Below, in pieces: positions 26,456-34,994 of a stretch of 64,000 bases of DNA. Below the pieces are notes generated by a model. That model had not been told where the DNA came from. It saw only the letters and a list, made by a program, of their open reading frames with translations, and searched no databases. The translations under genes and the position numbers were made by a program. Origin of the DNA: Reichenbachiella agariperforans (GTDB taxonomy: Bacteria; Bacteroidota; Bacteroidia; Cytophagales; Cyclobacteriaceae); the NCBI RefSeq assembly GCF_900142205.1, contig NZ_FRAA01000007.1:186001-250000 (forward strand), given 5' to 3'. Positions within the stretch are counted from its first letter, which is position 1. The number at the start of each line of letters is the position of its first letter.

Positions 26456-27778
26456 ATGAAAAAGATACCCGTAGTATCAAAGCAGTACCTTTTCCCTTTT
26501 ATCATTATTACATCTCTTTTTGCACTTTGGGGGATTGCCAATGATTTGACCAATCCCATGGTGTCGGCATTTAAGAAAGTGATGCCCGAACTGTCCAATA
26601 CCCAGGCGTCATTGGTTCAGTTTGCCTTTTATTTTGGCTACTTTTTTATGGCTATGCCAGCGGCGTTGTTTATTCGTCGATTTAGTTACAAGGCTGGGAT
26701 CATACTAGGTCTCTCTTTTTATGCAGTAGGTGCTTTTTTGTTTTACCCTGCTGCCCAATTGGAGAGTTTTGAGTTTTACTTGATTTCTCTTTGGGTAATT
26801 ACTTGTGGATTGGCCTTTTTAGAAACGACCTCTAATCCTCTGGTACTGGCGTTGGGAGATCAAGAAACAGCTACACGCAGGCTCAATCTTGCCCAAGCCT
26901 TTAACCCTATAGGCTCTCTGACAGGGATGTTGATGGCGCAGGTTTTGGTGATAGGGACGCTGCGTTCGTCGGGATACTCTCCAGAAAGCTACGATCTACT
27001 ATCTGCTGCCGATAAAGCTGCCATACGAGTCAATGATCTCGGAGTGATTAGTTTGCCGTACATCGGCTTAGGAGTGGTGGTGCTTGCCATTTTAGTGGTA
27101 GTGATCGTGACCAAAATTCCAACTACTGGTGAACATCAAAAGATGAAGCTAGGAGACTCTTTTAGTCTGTTGTTTCAGAACAAGAGGTATGTACTGGGTG
27201 TAGTAGCACAGATGTTTTATGTAGGGGCTCAGATTATGTGCTGGACTTATATCTATCAGTATGTAGATCACCTGAATGCTAGTTTGCCTTCAGATGAACA
27301 GGTGACTGCTACGTGGTACAACATGGCGGCCATGATCATGTTTTTAGCAGGTAGATGGATAGGTACTGCCTTGATGAAGAGGGTTGTGCCAGCTCAGTTG
27401 CTCCATGTTTTTGGTATTGGAGGAGTGGTTTGTTTGCTCGTGACCATATTGGCAGGAGGTATGCCTGGACTTTTTGCACTCGTGATGACATCCATGTTCA
27501 TGTCAATAATGTTTCCAACTATTTATGGAATAGCGCTCAAGGATATGGGAGACGAAGCGAAAATAGGATCTGCTGGCTTGGTGATGGCCATCGTAGGTGG
27601 GTCATTTGGCCCGCTGCTATTCGGTACGATTCTGGACATGGGAGGGTCTGGACTCGCAGATGTCGATGTTTTGGGCTGGATACCAGAGGTGAACTTTGCG
27701 TTTATCGTGCCTTTGGTATGTTTGGCTGTAGTAGCGATGTATGGTGAAATCTCAAAAGAAAAGAATGAATCAAAATAA
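26456..27778 (+). CDS. fucP: FucP-type sugar:proton symporter
   Basis: 440 residues with about 12 membrane segments, major facilitator superfamily, FucP/glucose-galactose porter branch: FALWGIANDLTNPM in helix 1, FFMAMPAA in helix 2, and LETTSNPLVLALGDQETATR after helix 4. E. coli FucP carries L-fucose and also L-galactose, so this permease can serve the L-galactose reading of the operon. Inner-membrane location. The mutarotase gene overlaps its end by 14 bp. Confidence 0.9.
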   Translation: MKKIPVVSKQYLFPFIIITSLFALWGIANDLTNPMVSAFKKVMPELSNTQASLVQFAFYFGYFFMAMPAALFIRRFSYKAGIILGLSFYAVGAFLFYPAAQLESFEFYLISLWVITCGLAFLETTSNPLVLALGDQETATRRLNLAQAFNPIGSLTGMLMAQVLVIGTLRSSGYSPESYDLLSAADKAAIRVNDLGVISLPYIGLGVVVLAILVVVIVTKIPTTGEHQKMKLGDSFSLLFQNKRYVLGVVAQMFYVGAQIMCWTYIYQYVDHLNASLPSDEQVTATWYNMAAMIMFLAGRWIGTALMKRVVPAQLLHVFGIGGVVCLLVTILAGGMPGLFALVMTSMFMSIMFPTIYGIALKDMGDEAKIGSAGLVMAIVGGSFGPLLFGTILDMGGSGLADVDVLGWIPEVNFAFIVPLVCLAVVAMYGEISKEKNESK

Positions 27779-28112
27779 ACAATACTGTTTGGCTCTTGAT
27801 CTCAAGGATGATCAAGAGCTCATCTCAAAATATAAAGCGTATCATGCGTCAGGGAATGCTTGGCCAGAGATCACAGATAGCATCAAGTCTGCTGGGATTT
27901 TGGATATGCAGATATATTGTACGGGCAACCGTCTCTTTATGATTATGGAAGTAGATCAAACGTTTGATCCAGATCTAAAAGCTGAAATGGATGCGGGTAA
28001 CCCCAAGGTGCAAGAATGGGAGTCTCTAATGGATCAGTTTCAGGTCCCCTTGCCCTGGGCCGATGAGGGGCAAAAGTGGGTACCCATGGATAAAATCTTT
28101 CAGTTGGTATAG
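27765..28112 (+). CDS. rhaM: RhaM-type L-sugar mutarotase
   Basis: 115 residues from the ATG at 27765, inside the end of the permease gene. L-rhamnose mutarotase fold: CLALDLKDDQELISKYKAYH, then the SGNAWPEITDSIKSAGILDMQIY region, the LFMIMEVD strand and a WESLMDQFQVPLPWADEGQKW tail. It interconverts alpha and beta pyranose forms so the SDR can oxidise the right anomer. RhaM-like proteins are found in both L-rhamnose and L-fucose gene sets; here the partner sugar is probably L-galactose. Confidence 0.87.
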   Translation: MNQNKQYCLALDLKDDQELISKYKAYHASGNAWPEITDSIKSAGILDMQIYCTGNRLFMIMEVDQTFDPDLKAEMDAGNPKVQEWESLMDQFQVPLPWADEGQKWVPMDKIFQLV

Positions 28113-28129
28113 TTCCCCGTAAAATTAAC

Positions 28130-28164
28130 CCCCTGATGTCAAATACAATTATTGATGTCAGGGG
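28130..28164 (+). terminator. Hairpin after the L-galactose operon
   Basis: CCCCTGA (28130-28136) pairs with TCAGGGG (28158-28164), and the stem can extend inward with G-U pairs and a TCAA/TTGA segment. It lies between the mutarotase stop and the convergent regulator gene. No T-run follows, so termination is plausible but not certain. Confidence 0.45.
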
Positions 28165-28215
28165 ACTAATGCAATAATTAACGTCTAGACGACTCAGTCA
28201 GTGTTGAAAAACTGA

Positions 28216-29922
28216 CTATTCAATCCCCGCAATCATCTCCTCCAAATTATCACTTCTGTCGAGGTTCATTTTTTTTCTAAGGCGGTATCTAGTCGTATGT
28301 ACACTCTCTACTGATATTCCTAGAAGCTTTGCCATGTCCTTACTACTGAAATTTAGTTTGATGAGGGCACAGATTTTCTTATCGCTTTGGGAGAGGTTAG
28401 GGTATTGGTTTTGCAGGTTTTTATAAAATCTTTTGTTGACAGATATAAAGCGTGCTTCGAATTCCTTCCAGTCATTGCTAGTAGTGGTATTGATGCTTTT
28501 TGCGAGTTTGTTGAGTTTGTTTTTGTCTGGATTTTCTTTTTGCTCATTAAGTTGTTTTTTGAGTTCTTCGAGGGTTTCTTCTCGTTGGATAACTTGTAAA
28601 GCGGAAGCTGTGAGTTCTTTGTTTTTGACCTCTAGAACTTCTCTTGATTTTTGTCTTTCAAGGGTCCTTTTTTCGTCGAGAAGTCTCTTTTTGGCTTTAT
28701 ACTTAGAACGGAAAAATCGGTATATCAGGAAAATGAGAATGACCATGAAACCAATCGTGCCATAGAGAATATAGGATTTTAGTCGCCATATTTTATCCTC
28801 TTGTTCAAACTGTTTTATTTTTTGTTCCTGAAGTTGTTGCAGTTGTTTCTCTTTTGCCATTCGAAACTCATCTTTGATTTCAAGAAGGAATTTGTTGTTT
28901 TCACTACGACTACCAAATTGACGCTCTGTTTGTTCTTTCGCTTTTTTAAGCATTTCGTAGGCCTTGCTGGGGTCTCCCGTTTCGAATAAGAAATCGGAGT
29001 AGGTCTCATACACATCTGGAAGTAGATCAGCATGACTCTTGTGTTTGATACCAGCTGAAATGGCACTGAGGTAGTATTCATCAGCTAACCCATATTGATG
29101 TAAGGACTGATAGCATTGCGCTAAGAAATAATGATACATGACCAAATAGTAATGGTGATACTGGGTAAGGTGTGCATTGATGGGGAGGAGTATTTTTAAG
29201 GCTTCATTTGGTTTCCCTTCTAGAAAACGAATATAGCCGAGTTCTGCAGTGATAAATGCAGATCCAAATGGCTGTGTCGGGTCATTTACTTTGATGAAGC
29301 TACAGCTGTCTAGGTAGGTTTTGGCTAGGTTATACTGCCCTCTTTTTCGATATAAAGAAGCTAATGGATAGTATCCTGAGATAAGCCCTTCTTGACCTTC
29401 TCCTGTTTTTTGGATGTGTTCCTTTCGTATCTGTAGGGATTTATTGAAGTTGTGAATTGCCAATTCGTCTCTTTGGTATAGTATGTAAAGCCACCCTAGG
29501 CCAGACTCGATGGAGGCTTTGGCCATTTGATTGTCTAATGCATCGGCTAGGGTGAGTGCTTCCCAGTACCCATCGTAGGATGCACTGAAATTACCATTGT
29601 GAGCATATAGATCTGAGAGCTCTACGATACACTTGATGAGCATTACAGTATCCTTGGCTTGGATGAATTTGTTTTGACTCATCTTGAAGAGTAGAGTAGA
29701 GCTATCGGGGTTCTGAAATTTTAGTTCAAGCGCTTTGTCTAGTAGCTGGTGAGCTAGTGAATCGGTACTGTTTTTTTGAAAACCTTGACAATAGACTGTA
29801 CAAAGTGTTCCCATGACAAGACATAGTGTAAGTAATAGTTGTCTAGTTTGTTTTGGTGCTATTATGTATGTTTTGTTATTGTTAATTATCTGTATATCAG
29901 TTGATAGTGTGTTTTCTTTCAT
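28216..29922 (-). CDS. TPR membrane regulator with C-terminal LuxR-like HTH
   Basis: 568 residues. N-terminal hydrophobic stretch (about 27-46), six or more tetratricopeptide repeats (about 50-335), a coiled coil, one membrane span (YILYGTIGFMVILIFLIYRF, about 385-404), a second coiled coil and a C-terminal helix-turn-helix (KICALIKLNFSSKDMAKLLG then SVESVHTTRYRLRKKM). The sensor TPR part is expected in the periplasm and the HTH in the cytoplasm. It is divergent from the SusC operon, so it is a good candidate for its regulator. The protein at 59744-61363 has the same layout and HTH wording. Confidence 0.85.
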   Translation of the reverse strand: MKENTLSTDIQIINNNKTYIIAPKQTRQLLLTLCLVMGTLCTVYCQGFQKNSTDSLAHQLLDKALELKFQNPDSSTLLFKMSQNKFIQAKDTVMLIKCIVELSDLYAHNGNFSASYDGYWEALTLADALDNQMAKASIESGLGWLYILYQRDELAIHNFNKSLQIRKEHIQKTGEGQEGLISGYYPLASLYRKRGQYNLAKTYLDSCSFIKVNDPTQPFGSAFITAELGYIRFLEGKPNEALKILLPINAHLTQYHHYYLVMYHYFLAQCYQSLHQYGLADEYYLSAISAGIKHKSHADLLPDVYETYSDFLFETGDPSKAYEMLKKAKEQTERQFGSRSENNKFLLEIKDEFRMAKEKQLQQLQEQKIKQFEQEDKIWRLKSYILYGTIGFMVILIFLIYRFFRSKYKAKKRLLDEKRTLERQKSREVLEVKNKELTASALQVIQREETLEELKKQLNEQKENPDKNKLNKLAKSINTTTSNDWKEFEARFISVNKRFYKNLQNQYPNLSQSDKKICALIKLNFSSKDMAKLLGISVESVHTTRYRLRKKMNLDRSDNLEEMIAGIE

Positions 29923-30010
29923 GGTATTGTCTAGTTTTTTTCTTCAAAAAAATACCCCTTGTTCAGTTTGTGTATAGTGCCAAAGTAAGGATAAAGTTAT
30001 GATATATTCC

Positions 30011-30039
30011 ATATTTGATTTGTCGATAAGGTCAAATAT
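30011..30039. promoter_or_regulatory. Inverted repeat in the regulator-SusC divergent region
   Basis: ATATTTGA (30011-30018) and TCAAATAT (30032-30039) are perfect inverted copies with a 13-bp spacer. A second pair, GATATAT (30001-30007) and ATATATC (30036-30042), overlaps it. The arms contain -7-like motifs in both directions: CATATTTG on plus, TATATTTG on minus. This could be an operator over overlapping promoters for the SusC operon and the TPR regulator. Confidence 0.4.
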
Positions 30040-30111
30040 ATCTGTCGAATACTGTTCAGAGTGTTTCGGTTTTGTCGGATTACTATTTATTATTAACTAA
30101 AGCATAATTGA

Positions 30112-33100
30112 ATGAAAAGACTATTTACATTAATGAAATGTTGCCTCTTTTTAGTGATGTGTATGGGCATGAGCAATCTAGTCCACGCGCAATCCAAAAT
30201 AGTAGGTAAAGTGACAGATGATGGGGATGGCTCGGAGATTCCGGGGGTCAACGTGATGGTAAAAGGTACGACTGTCGGTACTGTTACAGATTTGGATGGT
30301 AACTATAGTTTGGAGTTGCCAGCTGATGCGGAAGCTCTTGTGTTTAGCTATATAGGCTATTTGAAGCAAGATGTACTGATAGGAGGACGATCAAGTATTG
30401 ACGTAGGTCTTGTCACTGATGTGGAGCAACTGGACGAAGTGGTAGTAGTAGGCTATGGGGTTCAGAAAAAGAAAGAAGTAACTGGAGCAGTTGCCTCGAT
30501 CAAATCTGAAGAGCTGTTGAAAAATGCTACTCCGGATATTGGGGATGCGATGCAGGGACAAATTGCGGGTGTAAACGTGCAAGCAGCCAGTGGCCGTCCA
30601 GGTGCAAAATCAAATGTTCAGATTAGAGGTATTGGTTCGGTTAGCGCAGGTGCATTGGGTCCACTCTATGTCGTAGATGGCGTCCCTTACCAGCGTGATC
30701 CTAACGTTGCTCCAGAGCAAATCGAATCTATCGAAGTATTGAAAGATGGAGCTGCGGCGGCTATCTATGGTGTAAGGGCTTCTAATGGAGTAGTCTTGAT
30801 CACGACCAAGAGAGGACAAGCAGGTCGTATGCAAGTTGATTTTTCTGCATACGGAGGGGTTCAAAACATTACCTCAGGGACTCCTTTGATGAATACAAAG
30901 GAGCAAATGTACGTGGAGGAAGTAAGACTGGAAGCAATAGGGCAGGAACCACAGATTTTCCAGTTTACTCCAGACGCTCTGGATTATGATACGGACTTTG
31001 TAGGGGATGTACAGAATGACAATGCCAAAATGCAGAGTTATAACCTCAACGTGAGCGGAGGACAAGAAAACCTCACCTTCAGTTTAAATGCCAACTATTT
31101 TGAGCAAGATGGGGTGTTGATCAATTCTGGTTATGATCGTTTTACTACGCGCTTGAGTGGTGAATACAAACTGAATAAGTTTCGTGCTTTTGCTACTCTG
31201 GCTATGACCCAAGAGAACACAGAGCAGGAGCCTTGGGCGTTGTATGAGCTGGCCATTGTTCAAAAACCATGGCAAAGAGGGATTAATGACATAGAAAACA
31301 TTGGAACCAATGAAGTTTTAGTCCCTTCTGACAATCCTATTCAGTTTGGTTATTTGGCTAGACAGCTGCAAAACGAAGACGATAGAATTGTCAATAGCAA
31401 TAATATGGCAATCAACCTTGAGTATGAGTTCATCCCAGGATTGAGCTTTCAGGTGAATCTAGGACGTAATAGTTGGAATTACAGAAGAAAATTCTTCCGA
31501 CCTCAGTATCTGGCTTATAGTATTGATGGAGGACTGCAGCCTGCAGGTTCTACCCTAAATGCATTGCTTAATGAAGAGTATATATTTTCTACCAAAAACA
31601 CGCTTGAAAACATTTTGAAATTCAACCGTCAGTTTGGTAAACACAACGTGGGAGCCACTTTGGTATTGTCTTACGAAAACTTCGAAAATAAAAATACGGG
31701 TGTGGGTGTAGTAGGCCTATTGAGTAATGATACCAAAGTACTCGGTGCAGGAACTACAGGCACTAAACCAACAGGTACAGAATCCACTCAGAACATCGTA
31801 GGTAAAATGGCTCGTGTCCAGTATGGATACAACGAAAAGTACTTGATGTCTGCCAGCATTCGATACGATGGTTCTTCTATTTTCGGAGAGCAAAATAGAT
31901 ACAATACATTTTATGGAGTATCAGCAGGTTGGAATATCAGCGAAGAAAATTTCTTCAAAAACGCAGGGCTCAACTTTATCAACAATTTGAAAGTGAGAGG
32001 GAGTTATGCTGAGTTAGGAAACCAGAGCGTTGCTCCATATCAGTATGCTGCGACTATCGAAAGTGGTATCGACTACCCATTTGGCCCAGAAGGCGCAGAG
32101 ACTCTCGGTATTGGTGCTATTCAAAGACGATACGCTAATCCGTTGATTCAGTGGGAAACCACTATTTCTAGAAATATCGGTTTGGATATGAACATGTTCG
32201 AAGGGAGATTGAATTTTAATGCAGATGTCTACTTGAACGATAAGCAGGATATGTTACTGTCAGAAAGGCTAGCTCCATCGTCAGGTACCTGGCAGACACG
32301 TGCGATTGGTGCGTACGATGTACGTACTATCAATGCGGGAAATATGCAAAACAAAGGTATTGAACTAGCACTGGGATACAGAGACGAAACAGAATTTGGT
32401 TTGACATGGAGTGTCAACGGTACCTTCACTAAAAATGTGAATGAAGTAACAGATTTGAATGGAGTGGAAGGGATTGCATACGGTGGTGGACGTCCAGTTA
32501 CTTCACGTGGCGAAAGAACTGATTTTACTACTTTCCTTTCTGAAGGATATGAAGGTGGAGCATTCTTCCTACTGGAGCATGAAGGAGTAATCAAAAACCA
32601 AGAGCAATTGGATGAATACAAGCTATTGGATCCAGGCGCAATGATGGGAGACATGATGTACAAGGATCAGCTGACAGTGGATACAGACGGTGATGGAGTA
32701 CCTGATGCTGGTAATGGCACCATAGACGATGCGGATAGAGTATATGCAGGGTCTGGTATGCCAGAGTTTGAGGCGGGGCTAATGCTTAATGCCGGGTTCA
32801 AAGGTTTTGATTTTTATGTGCAGGCTTATTACTCGTATGGTGCAGAAGTGTACAACGGAGCAAAGCTTTACGCATATGGCACGACTCGTCACAAGGACTT
32901 ATACTACATGTGGTCTCCGCAAAATGCTGATTCTGATATACCTATGGCTAGAAGTAATCAGGAACACAACAACACGCGTGCTAGATCTGATTTCTTTTTA
33001 GAGGATGGTACTTACTTGAGAATCAGAAATATTACAGTGGGTTACACAATTCCAAAACGTGTGTTTAATGATAAAATCAACAAGTTGAGATTCTATCTCA

Positions 33101-33243
33101 CTGCTCAAAACCCATTCACTTTTACCAACTATGGGGGGTATGACCCTGAGGTCGGTGGTGATGGTTTGTTCACTAGAGGTGTTGATCAAGGGAACTACCC
33201 GATTACAAGAAAATTCTTGGCGGGTCTACAACTACAGTTTTAA
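30112..33243 (+). CDS. SusC-type TonB-dependent outer-membrane transporter
   Basis: 1043 residues. Signal peptide (to about residue 26), carboxypeptidase-like regulatory domain (VGKVTDDGDGSEIPGVNVMV, about 28-105), TonB box/plug start DEVVVVGYGVQKKKEVTGA, plug domain and a 22-strand beta-barrel ending in an aromatic residue (LQLQF). It imports oligosaccharides across the outer membrane with its SusD lid. It is the only SusC/D pair in the window, so it presumably serves agar/porphyran oligosaccharides. First gene of a three-gene operon. Confidence 0.95.
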   Translation: MKRLFTLMKCCLFLVMCMGMSNLVHAQSKIVGKVTDDGDGSEIPGVNVMVKGTTVGTVTDLDGNYSLELPADAEALVFSYIGYLKQDVLIGGRSSIDVGLVTDVEQLDEVVVVGYGVQKKKEVTGAVASIKSEELLKNATPDIGDAMQGQIAGVNVQAASGRPGAKSNVQIRGIGSVSAGALGPLYVVDGVPYQRDPNVAPEQIESIEVLKDGAAAAIYGVRASNGVVLITTKRGQAGRMQVDFSAYGGVQNITSGTPLMNTKEQMYVEEVRLEAIGQEPQIFQFTPDALDYDTDFVGDVQNDNAKMQSYNLNVSGGQENLTFSLNANYFEQDGVLINSGYDRFTTRLSGEYKLNKFRAFATLAMTQENTEQEPWALYELAIVQKPWQRGINDIENIGTNEVLVPSDNPIQFGYLARQLQNEDDRIVNSNNMAINLEYEFIPGLSFQVNLGRNSWNYRRKFFRPQYLAYSIDGGLQPAGSTLNALLNEEYIFSTKNTLENILKFNRQFGKHNVGATLVLSYENFENKNTGVGVVGLLSNDTKVLGAGTTGTKPTGTESTQNIVGKMARVQYGYNEKYLMSASIRYDGSSIFGEQNRYNTFYGVSAGWNISEENFFKNAGLNFINNLKVRGSYAELGNQSVAPYQYAATIESGIDYPFGPEGAETLGIGAIQRRYANPLIQWETTISRNIGLDMNMFEGRLNFNADVYLNDKQDMLLSERLAPSSGTWQTRAIGAYDVRTINAGNMQNKGIELALGYRDETEFGLTWSVNGTFTKNVNEVTDLNGVEGIAYGGGRPVTSRGERTDFTTFLSEGYEGGAFFLLEHEGVIKNQEQLDEYKLLDPGAMMGDMMYKDQLTVDTDGDGVPDAGNGTIDDADRVYAGSGMPEFEAGLMLNAGFKGFDFYVQAYYSYGAEVYNGAKLYAYGTTRHKDLYYMWSPQNADSDIPMARSNQEHNNTRARSDFFLEDGTYLRIRNITVGYTIPKRVFNDKINKLRFYLTAQNPFTFTNYGGYDPEVGGDGLFTRGVDQGNYPITRKFLAGLQLQF

Positions 33244-33261
33244 TCCTAAATGTGTAGAAAG

Positions 33262-34971
33262 ATGAATAAGAAACTTATATATATATTAATGATACCTGTC
33301 TTCCTGCTCAATATGAGTTGTAATGAGGACGAATTTTTGACAGAGGTGAATCCAAATGCCATCACTACAGAGGTGTTTTGGGAAACGAGCGATGATTTTG
33401 AGAAAGCGCTGAATACCGTTTATGGTGCGCTTCAATTTCCATCTGTAAGTGGTGGTAATTTGAGTTATGAGATGGTACAAGGCGACTTGGCAGGTACAGA
33501 AAATTGGTATCCTCAGAGCCCATTTGGTGAGCTTAATTTTACTGATGCGACTGAACATGTACAGAATAAATGGAACGAGCTGTATATCGGTATCTTTAGA
33601 GCCAATCAAGTGCTTCATTATATAGCAGATGCTGATATTGAAGATGAAGAGAAAGCCCTAGTCATCGGACAGGCGAGGTTTTTGAGAGCATTCTTTTACT
33701 TTCAACTTGCTCATACCTACGGAGGCGCAGTGATCCATACTGCCCTGCCAGTGACCGATGAGGATTTTGAGAAGCCATTCGAATCTATCGATGAAGTGAC
33801 GACTCAGGTGATAGTACCAGACTTGGAATTCGCAAAGGCAAACCTTGAAGGAATATCTTGGACGGGAGATGATTTGGGTAGAGTCTCGTGGGGTGCCGCT
33901 ACTTCGCTATTGGGTAAGGTGTACCTATACGATGAGAGTTGGTCCGAAGCTGCGGTACAGTTCAAAGAAGTCATCGATTCACAAATCTATAGTTTGACAG
34001 CTAGCTATATGGACAACTTTACACATGAAAATGAATTCAATAGTGAATCAATTTTCGAAGTGAGTTATTCTGACGTACTAAAACCAGGAGTGAATGGAAA
34101 TACAATAGACGATACTCCAAGTGAGACGGGATCGGAAGCTACGGCATTGAACATTTCTATGGCTCAGCTCAATTTTGGAGGCTACAACACGGTACTTTCT
34201 TCCTATTATCTCCATGAATTGATGGTGTATGATGAAATCGATCCTTCTAAAACTGTAAACAATGGTTTTACTTTCTCTCAGCGTATGTATGCGAGCATTG
34301 TACCAATCAACGGTGATGGTGAATATTATGGCTTGCCGATTGGAGACAAACCAGGATGGGCTTTTGGGCAGAGTGCTTATGTGAAGAAATTTTCCAACTG
34401 GTATCATTTGGAGATCGAGGATGGAAACCAGCGTTCAGGTATCAACTTTAGACATATCAGATATGCGGACGTACTACTGATGTATGCTGAAGCTATCTTG
34501 AATGATCAGGGAAATGCAGCAGTGGCTGAAGCCATCAGCTACATTGATATGATACGTGATAGAGCGGGTGTGTTGACCATTCAGCAATATCTGAATGATA
34601 ATGGAAACACCTTCCCCGCAATGCATAGAAGTGTTCAGGTGCACGGAGCCTTTGATATGGTAGCTCCGACAGCTGATAACCTACTTACGCACATCATGCT
34701 AGTCGAGCGACCTATTGAACTGTGCTTTGAAGGCCACAGATGGAAGGACTTAGTGAGATGGGATATTGTAAGCAATCAGCTCACTACGCTTCGTGCAGAT
34801 GAAGTTTGGAGAGAAAATAACCTTGCTACCATTCAGGGTCAACCTCCATTGATGATTACTGAGAGGATTCGTCCTGATTATGCGGTATCGGCAGGTAGCT
34901 ATACAGCTAGTGATAACTACTTTCCAATACCGACTGGAGAGAAGCAGATCAATGCAGGCCTAGGATTGTAA
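33262..34971 (+). CDS. SusD-type glycan-binding lipoprotein
   Basis: 569 residues from the ATG at 33262, preferred over the in-frame ATG at 33250 because it gives a standard lipoprotein signal (MIPVFLLNMSCNEDEF). RagB/SusD helical fold with TPR-like pairs (FLRAFFYFQLAHTYGGAV) and the C-terminal SusD region (IMLVERPIELCFEGHRWKDLVRW). It caps the SusC barrel on the cell surface and binds the glycan. It starts 18 bp after SusC. Confidence 0.94.
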   Translation: MNKKLIYILMIPVFLLNMSCNEDEFLTEVNPNAITTEVFWETSDDFEKALNTVYGALQFPSVSGGNLSYEMVQGDLAGTENWYPQSPFGELNFTDATEHVQNKWNELYIGIFRANQVLHYIADADIEDEEKALVIGQARFLRAFFYFQLAHTYGGAVIHTALPVTDEDFEKPFESIDEVTTQVIVPDLEFAKANLEGISWTGDDLGRVSWGAATSLLGKVYLYDESWSEAAVQFKEVIDSQIYSLTASYMDNFTHENEFNSESIFEVSYSDVLKPGVNGNTIDDTPSETGSEATALNISMAQLNFGGYNTVLSSYYLHELMVYDEIDPSKTVNNGFTFSQRMYASIVPINGDGEYYGLPIGDKPGWAFGQSAYVKKFSNWYHLEIEDGNQRSGINFRHIRYADVLLMYAEAILNDQGNAAVAEAISYIDMIRDRAGVLTIQQYLNDNGNTFPAMHRSVQVHGAFDMVAPTADNLLTHIMLVERPIELCFEGHRWKDLVRWDIVSNQLTTLRADEVWRENNLATIQGQPPLMITERIRPDYAVSAGSYTASDNYFPIPTGEKQINAGLGL

Positions 34972-34994
34972 GTCAAACTAAAGAGAATTTAGCA

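Noticed and set aside
20664-28112. L-fucose catabolic operon
   Set aside because: Possible for most genes, but UxaB (tagaturonate reductase) does not fit fucose chemistry and no fucosidase is present; kept only as an alternative.
28196-28217. AGTCAGT/ACTGACT hairpin as terminator of the TPR regulator
   Set aside because: It overlaps the stop codon and lacks a T-run in the minus direction.
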